From NCBI RefSeq assembly GCF_000150955.2, contig NC_011678.1, positions 577,518 to 641,517 of the forward strand: a stretch of DNA of 64,000 bases, given 5' to 3'. The position numbers and the translations under genes were made by a program. Positions 30,932 to 39,294 of the stretch are shown one piece after another; the first letter of the stretch is position 1; each line of letters begins with the position of its first letter. The notes under the pieces are model-generated. The model did not search any database. It was not told the origin of the DNA and was given only the letters and a program-made list of their open reading frames with translations. Source of the stretch: Phaeodactylum tricornutum CCAP 1055/1. Taxonomy: Eukaryota > Bacillariophyta > Bacillariophyceae > Surirellales > Neidiaceae.

Positions 30932-32221
30932 TTAATATAGAGAAGCCCATGTCGCAAGTATACATCCGAGCCCCCAGAAATATCGGAACGATGAAGCACT
31001 GCTAGCCGTCACTGGCTGATTCTGAGCTATTCCTGCTCCATCTTCAGTATTTCGAAGAGTGGCAGGCGGTTTTGTATATTCTGGAACAAATTCGAACATA
31101 GTTTCTACCAAAACTGGTTGACAATTGTCAACAGCAACATTTGCATCAATGTTGGAGCAATCGAAGATAATGCCTTTGCCCTCATTGCAGATTTGACAGT
31201 TGTTGCAGGCCTGGTCATTATAGAAAACACCACACCCGTCAATTCGACGCCCGTCCGCCGTTTCTTCCACACTGACTGTAGAGCACGTCTGCTCGTAAGT
31301 ATAGGGTATACGAATATCGGCGCACGTCCGTACTGATTTAATTCGACCTCTGTCTACATCGACGGATGTCGCAACCTGGCCACAAACATTGCTTTCACTA
31401 CACTTTTCCTCCAGCGTTTTACAGTTGACTTCATAATTTCCGCTTCCTGAATCCGCACATTCGCAACCAACATTGCTTCCAGTCCCCTCTTCGAGACTAC
31501 TACAGAAATCCTCAAAACCTGGCAAGAAGCCAGCGATCAATCCTGCTCCGCCAGCAAGGTCCATATCCAAATCAACCGTTCGACATTGAGTTGTGATAGC
31601 ATTCTCGTCCACGTTAGAGCAGTCAATTTGGACTCCCATCCCATTGTTGCAGATGTTACAATCATTGCATACATCGGCCCCATAGCTCACAGTGCATCCA
31701 CAAAAGCCTTGGGAGCTGTCGTTCTCATTGCAGAGTTCCAATGCGACACAAGTATCTTTGTAGTCGATTCTCTGCCGACTATTAACGTAGTCACGAATGC
31801 AAGTTGTTGAAGAAAACACCCCGCCATTTACTAGTGTCATGGCAATGACTGGTCTACCACATACGGCGTTGAGAGGCCCGCATACTGCTTTGTCGTACTC
31901 GCAAGTCATACTGAAAGTATTGCTCTGCAAGGCACCGATGCAGTCGCAGCGCACCGGATCTTGAAACTGATTCTCTATCGCACGACAAACGCGTTGAATT
32001 GAGTTTCCTGTGTACGCACCATCAGTCTCTTGGACTGCACGGCTGTGATGCGAGGAAGCGAGTGTGGCCAGTTTATGGGCCCGTCCCATCATGGCCTTCT
32101 CGGAAAACACCGACTCGTGTTCAGGCAGAAGATCAGCCAAGGGGACCTCCGCTGTTCTGACAGCCGCGTGTGCTGTCACGCACATAATCAACAAGCTTAC
32201 AATATGTCTTGTGTTAGTCAT
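30932..32221 (-). CDS. Secreted Cys-rich protein with internal duplication, possibly GPI-anchored
   Basis: 429 residues from ATG 32221. A signal peptide (I-V-S-L-L-I-M-C-V-T-A-H-A) starts it. Two homologous Cys-rich units follow (about residues 70-215 and 240-370). Each has C-x-C at its start (C-D-C-I-G, C-E-C-A-D), an 'A-V-C-G / N-V-C-G' step and a conserved end: C-N-D-C-N-I-C-N-N-G-M-G-V-Q-I-D-C-S-N-V-D in unit 1 against C-N-N-C-Q-I-C-N-E-G-K-G-I-I-F-D-C-S-N-I-D in unit 2. The C-terminus is Ser-rich and ends in a hydrophobic stretch (Y-F-W-G-L-G-C-I-L-A-T-W-A-S-L-Y), as in a GPI signal or tail anchor. It is therefore probably a cell-surface protein. Family unknown; it looks diatom-specific. 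TTGACTGTGAAC lies 65 bp upstream of the ATG. Confidence 0.82.
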   Translation of the reverse strand: MTNTRHIVSLLIMCVTAHAAVRTAEVPLADLLPEHESVFSEKAMMGRAHKLATLASSHHSRAVQETDGAYTGNSIQRVCRAIENQFQDPVRCDCIGALQSNTFSMTCEYDKAVCGPLNAVCGRPVIAMTLVNGGVFSSTTCIRDYVNSRQRIDYKDTCVALELCNENDSSQGFCGCTVSYGADVCNDCNICNNGMGVQIDCSNVDENAITTQCRTVDLDMDLAGGAGLIAGFLPGFEDFCSSLEEGTGSNVGCECADSGSGNYEVNCKTLEEKCSESNVCGQVATSVDVDRGRIKSVRTCADIRIPYTYEQTCSTVSVEETADGRRIDGCGVFYNDQACNNCQICNEGKGIIFDCSNIDANVAVDNCQPVLVETMFEFVPEYTKPPATLRNTEDGAGIAQNQPVTASSASSFRYFWGLGCILATWASLY

Positions 32222-32937
32222 GGTCTGTTTAATTTCTTTTTCATTGCTATTTGTTGTTGTGTTGCGGTGAAGTTTTGTGACCGTGGTTGACTGTGAACTT
32301 TGCTCAAACTAGTATGACCTCTCCATAGAATATATGTGATTTACATATTGTAGCTGTAAATGACCGTATGACCCTAAAAAAATAATTTCTTACGACTAAT
32401 GCCCATCGAACGATGCTGACAGTCAGTGTATGAGTCGCCGCCTCACGTGAATGGATCCTTGATTCAATTTTTCTTGTGCATTGGAACCCGTTGACGAGAA
32501 GCGCTATTGAAATTGCCCAAGTCGGTGTTTCGTGCATGGAAGAAAACACGGAAACTTGACTTGTAAGGTTTATGGGAGGGTCGTGAAGATAAGTTTTCTA
32601 AGAAGAAAACGGGAATGCTGCTGCAACGGCAATGTTCGAATGTTTGACAAGCTTCCTTCTACTGACGAACAAACAGACACGACTGCTCTGATAAGGGCAT
32701 TTGAGAAAGGAAGCATGTAGCTTCGAGTGAAATGAAGCAAGACAATTGCTACATATTACAAATTGATATCCGACCTCGCATGGCCGCCACTTTACAGAAA
32801 AGCGGGGCCGCAAACAGCCATATTCGATCCTCAAAGGGTAGAGTTCTGCAGCCAAAATGTTGGGCGAAATGGCGATACCTCGGGCACTTCCAACCACTTT
32901 GTCCCTCGGTCAGCGAAGTTCCCCGTCAACGGTCGGT
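32222..32937. other. Intergenic between two minus-strand genes
   Basis: 716 bp. The first part is upstream of the Cys-rich gene, with TTGACTGTGAAC at 32286-32297. A second related site (CTGACAGTCAG) lies at about 32414-32424. The rest is 3' UTR of the SnoaL-like gene. Short open frames on both strands have no support. Confidence 0.4.
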
Positions 32938-33792
32938 TCAAATCTCCTTTTCTGCTTCCGCAAATTCTGTCGAAGACCTAGAACCATTTTCGTCCGCAGC
33001 GAGCTGTTCTTCCAACGATTTTACATCTCCCAGCTCCCACACCTTGAGAATTTTACCGTTCTGAATGGTAAACTCGGTCGCTCCCATCCACGCGACCGAC
33101 TTGCCAGTAGGCGTATAACCCAGCAACTGTCCATTATGTTTTCCAGTAAAGCGTAGTCGACAGAAGGCTTTATTACTTTCAACCACCATGGAATGAATCT
33201 CACAGTGGTAATCGTCCAGCGCCTCGCGAATGGTGGCGACCATGCGCGACAAGCCATCATGTCCGACCCGATCAAAGCCTGTATTGCCGTTGAATCGCAA
33301 GCTTGGGCTACAAACTTCTGGGATCAGATCTATCTCACCACGATTCCAGATATCGGCAATGAATTTCTTGACCAGAGCTCGTGTGAGTTCGGTAGCTGCC
33401 AAGTCGATCGTGTACTGCTGTGAAGGAGGTACGTTCGTGTTGGAGCTCTTGTCTTGGGGCGGCACCCGGACCGTCGTCGTGGTGACACGGTTTCCGTTCT
33501 CGTTTACAGTTGTGCTGGACTGACTGTGAACTTGCTCTTGTAGCAGTTGCGTCTCAGACAAGGGCATGTTACTGGAGCCCGTACTCGACGACGTACGAGA
33601 TTTCCCAGGCGGCTGAGAGACGGTTTTATCATTTTGGCTCTTCTTTCCGCTTGGGTCGCCTTTCCGAAATTTCTTAAAAAATTTCATGGGTTCTAGAGCG
33701 CCCTCGTGTATTCTAGATACAGCTATTAATGCAACGAATTTCAGAGCACTGACAAAAGTGCTTCGTTTAAAATTATCAGCTGCAACGCTCAT
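32938..33792 (-). CDS. SnoaL-like (NTF2-fold) domain protein
   Basis: 284 residues from ATG 33792. The N-terminal ~65 residues contain a hydrophobic stretch (F-V-S-A-L-K-F-V-A-L-I-A-V-S) and a basic region, possibly an anchor or targeting signal. A Ser/Thr/Gln-rich linker follows. The C-terminal ~140 residues are a SnoaL-like domain: A-L-V-K-K-F-I-A-D-I-W-N-R-G-E-I-D-L-I-P-E, F-D-R-V-G-H-D-G-L-S-R-M-V, V-V-E-S-N-K-A-F-C-R-L-R-F-T-G-K-H, and F-T-I-Q-N-G-K-I-L-K-V-W-E-L-G-D. SnoaL proteins are small cone-shaped folds used as cyclases, isomerases or binding modules; the ligand cannot be told. The element CTGACTGTGAAG (gene strand) lies about 20 bp upstream of the ATG. Confidence 0.8.
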   Translation of the reverse strand: MSVAADNFKRSTFVSALKFVALIAVSRIHEGALEPMKFFKKFRKGDPSGKKSQNDKTVSQPPGKSRTSSSTGSSNMPLSETQLLQEQVHSQSSTTVNENGNRVTTTTVRVPPQDKSSNTNVPPSQQYTIDLAATELTRALVKKFIADIWNRGEIDLIPEVCSPSLRFNGNTGFDRVGHDGLSRMVATIREALDDYHCEIHSMVVESNKAFCRLRFTGKHNGQLLGYTPTGKSVAWMGATEFTIQNGKILKVWELGDVKSLEEQLAADENGSRSSTEFAEAEKEI

Positions 33793-34219
33793 GGTGGCAG
33801 AAAGACGCTGCTTCACAGTCAGTCTTGATTTTACTCTTTATTTTGGCGGGGAAAATAAGATAAAATTACATACAGATGTCATATATATATTGTCGCAATA
33901 GTATCTGTGTCGATAATCAGGACAGAGCGGGACAGTGCCCCGTATTTCATACACATGGATCGTCCTTGTCAGGTCTTTCCCGCTACGCTTTCTATGTAAC
34001 TGTAAGTTTCCTGTAAAAACACTACCTTACATCCAGCGGCCTCTGTACTTTGGTTCGCTGTGCGCCAGTTTTTATACTACACTAAGGTATAAGCTAGAAG
34101 CCTATTGTGATTGCGTGGTTTCCAAATTATGATACAAAGCAACGTTTGCAAGGTCCAATACTTCTTAAAAAAAGCCAGGAAAAGCTTGTCCGCACATAGA
34201 CGTTTTTCGCTTTCTTGCC
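33793..34219. other. Intergenic
   Basis: 427 AT-rich bases between the SnoaL-like gene and NPRL3, with TTCACAGTCAG at 33812-33822. Nothing else recognised. Confidence 0.4.
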
Positions 34220-36415
34220 TCAGGCATCGTCGTGTTGGTCATCCCCAATCTCTGCTATTCGAATCACTATCCGAATGCGGTCGTGCCGTTGGGCCATCAT
34301 TCGGAGCTTTGTAATTTCAAACCCTAGTCTCCAGGCACATTCTTGCAATGATATTTGGCCTTGCAGACAGTCAGTATCCTCTAGCTCTTGGTACAAGAGA
34401 TCATCAGCTAGAGGCTCGACTGGCCGAGCACCACTATCCACCTTCTCCTCATTCTCATGATCTTCTTTCTCGGGTTTCGTTTCCTTACTTTCCGAATGTT
34501 GCGAAGATGGTGGCACGGAGATTAAAAATTCCTGCAGATGAACCAGTACTTTGTGTGCCCGTAGCCAGGTTGCCATGCGGAAGAGGCGTTTTTCGACTTC
34601 TTCCATCTCTCGTCGCCTTTCCTGACCTATCGTATCGACAGAGCCATCCCCATAGGTGCCCGCCACAACCGGAGATATGTCCGAGGTTGGAACACTCGAA
34701 ACTAGAGCTACCCGATGCGGAAGAGAGTTCCGGATGCATTCCGAAAGTATGCGCGCTGGACAGCTCGATGTCCTTCTCGCCCCTGACGACGACACCAGTT
34801 TCAAAGATTCCCCTAGCGTTCGTTCCGCATCCGTTAATACACTGACCACCAAAAATATTGGCACTTCCGGTCCAAAGTGGTGGGAAAACGCCAAGCCTGA
34901 GCTATGTATTTGATCTACATGAACACATGCAAGCCGACAGGATGGAGAAAGGATCGGCGACACGACACATGCCCCCTGCCCCACCAAATGAGTCGCGATC
35001 TCTGTTGCAGTCTGTAGTGGGACGCTGGCTTCCATGGCAATTTCGCTAAGGGGTTTTTGCGGATTCATTCGCAGCAATAATTGTTGCAGACGGTGGGGCA
35101 TTGTACCGGGATTTCCTTTTACGCCACCGAGCATAGATTCAAGCAACTGGGACGGCGACGAGTATGGAAAAAGTAAGGTTTCGAAAGGACGGACCACAAA
35201 CTTAGTGTCGCAGGACAAATTGTGTATGAGGCGGACGGATTCAATAGCAACTGCAACATGTCTATTGACGTAAACAATTGCTTCACGGGACGTCAATATA
35301 TCGAGTGCTGTAGGAGGGAAGTCATTATTCCGGGCTAGTGCATGATACGTTTGCAAGAGTTCTCGAGCCAAATTTCCTTGGTGTGCAAAACCGGTATCGG
35401 AGTGCGCTGGAGGATTTGCAGCTACCATTATTTCCAATAATTCCTGTTCTTTTTCAACGGCATCAAGGTCTTTGTCTGCTTCAGCGCAAGCATTAGCAGC
35501 ACTTGTGATGTGGTTCCTCAAAGACATGGTCGTCTCAGAACGATGATCATACGGTACACTAATGAATGAGTTACTCCGACGATGCCGCATTGCGTTCGAT
35601 CGGTCATTGGGCAGCGTTTTGGAAGTCATAGAAACGGGACTTACTGCGGCCGCCGTGGTTTGTGGCTTCGAAGTCTTGACGTGTTCTTGGTACTTCTTGT
35701 ACAAATCGTGCCGGAGCTGATGAAACAAGTTGGCTTGAAGAGAAACGTATCGACAACGACGTTCTTCGCGTTCCAATGCCCGACAAAGTCGGGTCAAAGA
35801 AACATGTACCCGACGTATACTGAGAAACGACGCTGATGCCTTGCCACCATGGCTGCTGGCAGCGAATTTGCCTTCAAGCATCGACAGTGATTTATGAATC
35901 TGTGACTGTCTATGTTGTTTCATTTTTTCCCGGGCGTTGCTCTCAAACCATCCCGTGATGGGAAGGGACGTCGTTTTAATCTGCGGCGCTAGTGCCACAA
36001 CCACGCTAAACAAAACTAGGTCGTCGCTGTCATCGTGGCCATCCTCGAAAACTTCTGGAGCTGGATTGCTGGATCCCAATACATCGTCTTGCATTAGCAC
36101 TGCTCGACAACAAAAGACGGTTCCACCAACCGATAGCGTCATCGGTTGGCCGCATAAGGATGGCTTTGGTCGAAAGAGCTTGGCCATTTGCCTTGACTCA
36201 AGTCGAAAGAAAATATCCTCGTCCTCCAACTGCACAGGCGATGTGGGATAGCGCAATACCATTCGGGCCCCCTTTCCTCGTTGATCGACCACCAACGCAA
36301 TTCCGATAACGGAAAAAGGGGAGGAATCTTGACGAGAATCATCCTCGTTTCCACGAAAATGAGATGGACGCTTGTGGATTGAAGATTGGACGCCGCTCTT
36401 TGGCTGTGTCGCCAT
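34220..36415 (-). CDS. NPRL3: NPRL3 homologue (GATOR1 complex, nitrogen permease regulator 3)
   Basis: 731 residues from ATG 36415 (M-A-T-Q-P-K-S-G); the frame is open 19 codons further up, but those encode an unrelated hydrophobic stretch. The longin-type N-terminus of NPR3 is clear: F-S-V-I-G-I-A-L-V-V-D-Q-R-G-K-G-A-R-M-V-L-R-Y-P, followed by F-R-L-E-S-R-Q-M-A-K-L-F-R-P-K and the strand L-F-S-V-V-V-A-L. The middle holds a helical region with R-V-H-V-S-L-T-R-L-C-R-A-L-E-R-E-E-R-R-C and a conserved domain (N-P-Q-K-P-L-S-E-I-A; A-T-E-I-A-T-H-L-V-G-Q-G-A-C). The C-terminus ends with winged-helix-like W-R-L-G-F-E-I and R-I-R-I-V-I-R-I-A. With NPRL2 and DEPDC5, NPRL3 forms GATOR1, the GAP for RagA that turns TORC1 off in amino-acid shortage. 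Large disordered inserts explain the length. Confidence 0.83.
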   Translation of the reverse strand: MATQPKSGVQSSIHKRPSHFRGNEDDSRQDSSPFSVIGIALVVDQRGKGARMVLRYPTSPVQLEDEDIFFRLESRQMAKLFRPKPSLCGQPMTLSVGGTVFCCRAVLMQDDVLGSSNPAPEVFEDGHDDSDDLVLFSVVVALAPQIKTTSLPITGWFESNAREKMKQHRQSQIHKSLSMLEGKFAASSHGGKASASFLSIRRVHVSLTRLCRALEREERRCRYVSLQANLFHQLRHDLYKKYQEHVKTSKPQTTAAAVSPVSMTSKTLPNDRSNAMRHRRSNSFISVPYDHRSETTMSLRNHITSAANACAEADKDLDAVEKEQELLEIMVAANPPAHSDTGFAHQGNLARELLQTYHALARNNDFPPTALDILTSREAIVYVNRHVAVAIESVRLIHNLSCDTKFVVRPFETLLFPYSSPSQLLESMLGGVKGNPGTMPHRLQQLLLRMNPQKPLSEIAMEASVPLQTATEIATHLVGQGACVVSPILSPSCRLACVHVDQIHSSGLAFSHHFGPEVPIFLVVSVLTDAERTLGESLKLVSSSGARRTSSCPARILSECIRNSLPHRVALVSSVPTSDISPVVAGTYGDGSVDTIGQERRREMEEVEKRLFRMATWLRAHKVLVHLQEFLISVPPSSQHSESKETKPEKEDHENEEKVDSGARPVEPLADDLLYQELEDTDCLQGQISLQECAWRLGFEITKLRMMAQRHDRIRIVIRIAEIGDDQHDDA

Positions 36416-36811
36416 GGTGATTAGGTAGTTCGGGAGAAAAATGAGCATGCAAAAAGCAAAACAGGACACCATTTCTAATGTTTTGATCTTGAAACACTAT
36501 CCTAGCAGTATTCCGTATTCCATACGCATTTTAATTAATTGTCGCTACGATATCTTTAAGACACTTCCAACTATAAATCCCCTTGTTCGATTCCCATCAA
36601 GATTGACTGGAATATTCAATCACTCTAAAGTTTCATAGCGAATTTTATCGCGGGAATCCAAAAGTTGAAGAAGTGATCCTCGCGATCCTTTTTGGACTAC
36701 GGCTTCAACTATCGTCCATCACGTACAGGCTAAATTGCATGATGTCGATTGACAGTGCACCATATCCGCATCCACTTGCGTTCAGCGTGCAAACTCCTAC
36801 ACATTGCCACC
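36416..36811. other. Divergent upstream region of NPRL3 and Psb31
   Basis: 396 bp. Contains TTGACAGTGC at about 36749-36758, about 55 bp before the Psb31 ATG, within a probable 5' UTR. No other feature recognised. Confidence 0.45.
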
Positions 36812-37549
36812 ATGAAGCTTTCCGTTGTTGCTTGTGCCCTCCTTGCCTCTTCTGCAGCTGCGTTTGCTCCTGCGGCTAGCCAGGTGAGTGTTGATGTATT
36901 GAAGAACAAAGAAAATTGGGGAAAGATCTTTCGTTATCTTACAGTTGGCGACAACTAGTGAATCCACGAGCTGAGTCGTACCGTGACGTTAGAAGGATCG
37001 ATATCTCGCATTATCGAATTGTAGGTTTTTCTCACATGAGACGCCACCGCTCTTTCTTTATTGACACAGCGTTCCAGCACCTCCTTGAACATGGACCGGC
37101 GTGCTGCGTTCGGTGCGATTGTCGCCGGAGCAGCGGTTGTTGCCACCGCACCCAACGCTGCTTTTGCGGACGGAGCCGTTTCTGGAGCCACCGTCCAAAA
37201 AGCTCGTACGGTATACGGTGGACGTATCGCGGAGTTGAAGGAGGCCGTTAATAAGGGAGACTTTGGCGCTGTTGCGAACGAAAAGAGCGCCTTTGTTCTT
37301 TTTAACTCTGGCGCCTACCCCACATCCAAGTCGAAGGAAGAGAAGAAAGCCGCCATTTCGTCCACTAACAAGATCTTTGCTGCTGTCAAGGCTGGCGACA
37401 AGGCTGCCTTGAAGTCGGCCTACGATGAATATGTCAAGACCAACGACATCAAGCCTTTCCCAAAGGTTGACCCCAAGAATGGCCAGGGGTACTCGAGTGA
37501 CTACGATTACCGAGTCCGTACTCCGGCTGCCGCTATTTACGTCCGTTAG
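36812..37549 (+). CDS. psb31: Psb31-like extrinsic lumenal subunit of photosystem II
   Basis: Two exons, 36812-36883 and 37070-37549, with a 186-nt intron (GTGAGT..ACACAG, phase 0), giving 183 residues. Exon 1 encodes the ER signal peptide with the plastid motif A-A-A-F-A-P just before the intron, so the targeting exon is separate from the mature protein. The start of exon 2 holds a short transit segment (R-S-S-T-S-L-N), then M-D-R-R-A-A-F-G and a hydrophobic stretch ending N-A-A-F-A-D-G. The R-R before the hydrophobic core suggests Tat-type lumen import. The mature part (~125 residues, helical, V-Q-K-A-R-T-V-Y-G ... I-A-E-L-K-E-A-V-N-K-G-D) matches Psb31, an extrinsic protein found in diatom and related photosystem II that helps stabilise oxygen evolution. 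A PsbQ-like protein is the alternative, but size and helix pattern favour Psb31. Confidence 0.82.
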
Positions 37550-38562
37550 AAAGAAATAATCAGGATCAAAATTTGGTTCGGATTGCCTTCCTCTGACAAA
37601 AATACTTTTTAGCGATACCGCTTGGATCGCGTGTCCTTGGTACTGGAGTCTTTCGTTTTCGTTTCGAAGCAACTAGTAGAATAATGCCAACATAGAAGCT
37701 AGTTACGACGACGATCTTTGTTGTTGGGTTGTAGCGATGAAAAATGCGAGCTGTACTGGATCACTGCTCTCTGATTTTAAAGATGTGTTCCGTTGCAGAA
37801 GACCCTTTGCAATCGCAGCCTACATTTGAACTATGTGACCAAAACGGGGAATGCAAAGTAGTTAGACGCATTTACAGTCAGGTCCGCAACTCGGATACAG
37901 TTAAACAGACCCCTTAGCTTGGCGTTTCCGGTGGCGTACGATACCATAGTGAGGGCTGCCCTCACAAGTTTTGATTATCTTCACGGATATATTTATCCTC
38001 ACGACGGTTGCAAAACTATGCTTACAACAAATACGAACTATTCCGTCCAGTGAATCCTGGCCGATGTTAAGCCGCGCTTCCCCTCCAAGAATCGTATAAT
38101 TTCTATATTGCCTTGCGTATGTTAGCCAAACGAGAATGACATGTGAAGTCTTTTGCAGGGAAGGCTTATGTCTTATTTCACCTTGATTGATCCAAAACGA
38201 CCTTAGATCGAAATTGTAGATGAATTTTGAAGGGATGTGTGGAGACCCGACCGTATTTACCGGACGAATACATATTCACATTAAAGTCAATAAAGTATGC
38301 AATGTAAGTGTAAATACGTGGTACCCACCAATTTGTGGCACTTAGAATGGGACTTTTCCGTACCTAAAGAACACGAATCGATGCTGTGGATGCAGTGGAG
38401 AATCGTTACTTGTCAAATTGCCTATGTTATGAACGGCTCGACTCGAGCGGACTTTGGTAAACACAGTGATATCTATCAGATGTTCTGCAGATTAAACCTG
38501 GCGCCACGGAAAGTGAGATTCGAACGAGCTATTCCAGGGGGCGCCAAGTGCTGTCGACCACG
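37550..38562. other. Intergenic; nothing recognised
   Basis: About 1 kb after Psb31. One TTTACAGTCAGG element at 37870-37881. A 102-codon open frame at 38297-38605 overlaps the next hypothetical frame and has no support. No RNA gene seen. Confidence 0.4.
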
Positions 38563-39294
38563 ATGTCTGCTTGTGACGAAGTGGACGGAGCAACCACTCG
38601 TCTAGATCCGCAATCGACCTCTTATGTTGACTTGTCATCGACCTATAAACACGAATTTCTAGCTGACAGTATGGCGCACGCTATTGTAATGAACCCCACT
38701 TGGAGGTCAACTTATAATGCGCGTGGTCGGGAACAGGTGCCCTTGTCTCCAAAGCGTTCTAGTTTGCGTCACGAGTGGCAACGGGGTCAACATAGCGCCA
38801 ATGACGAATTCACCGAGAGTCGTTCGGCGGAAGTCGGCCAAAACTGTTTCGCATCGTCGGATAACAACGATTCGTTGCTAAATATGGATGCACATGATAC
38901 CGTAATGACTACAGGTGTCCCGATCCACGTCGGAAAAATAGATTTTCATCAATACAGTCTTGGTGGCTGGAAACTCTTTCTATTCAGGTTGATACGGGAC
39001 GTTGAACTCTTCGGCTGCCAAAGATGCACCTCGGTTCAAGAGAGTCCTCTCGTATTGCTGCCAATCGTCACTATCGGAATTTTGCCCCTTGGAAGGAGGA
39101 GGGGGAGGAGGAAGCGGCGGCGGCATATCAGGGTAGTCCCCAGCAGGATTGAACCTTTGAGTGTTTGCCGTCGCAGTCAACCCAGCGCTAGAAAATTCCC
39201 CGCCATCGCTCATGGCCGACATTTGCGAGAAATCTCGGGCCAGGTTTGTGGTTGGGAAGCGGAGCGTCGACGGTGTGGGATCTTGTGGAGATAA
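38563..39294 (+). CDS. Hypothetical protein, weak support, 3' half antisense to the DUF6824 gene
   Basis: 243 residues from ATG 38563 (M-S-A-C-D-E-V-D-G-A-T-T). The first ~140 residues lie outside the opposite-strand gene and have a protein-like composition (Ser/Asp/His-rich, polar). The rest runs antisense to the 3' end of the DUF6824 gene and turns into Arg-rich sequence typical of a shadow frame. The true gene might end by splicing near 38970 or might not exist. No family recognised. Confidence 0.25.
   Translation: MSACDEVDGATTRLDPQSTSYVDLSSTYKHEFLADSMAHAIVMNPTWRSTYNARGREQVPLSPKRSSLRHEWQRGQHSANDEFTESRSAEVGQNCFASSDNNDSLLNMDAHDTVMTTGVPIHVGKIDFHQYSLGGWKLFLFRLIRDVELFGCQRCTSVQESPLVLLPIVTIGILPLGRRRGRRKRRRHIRVVPSRIEPLSVCRRSQPSARKFPAIAHGRHLREISGQVCGWEAERRRCGILWR

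Noticed and set aside
22343-36415. A functional gene cluster linking LAMTOR2 and NPRL3
   Set aside because: They are 11 kb apart, on opposite strands, with unrelated genes between; shared pathway but no sign of a cluster.
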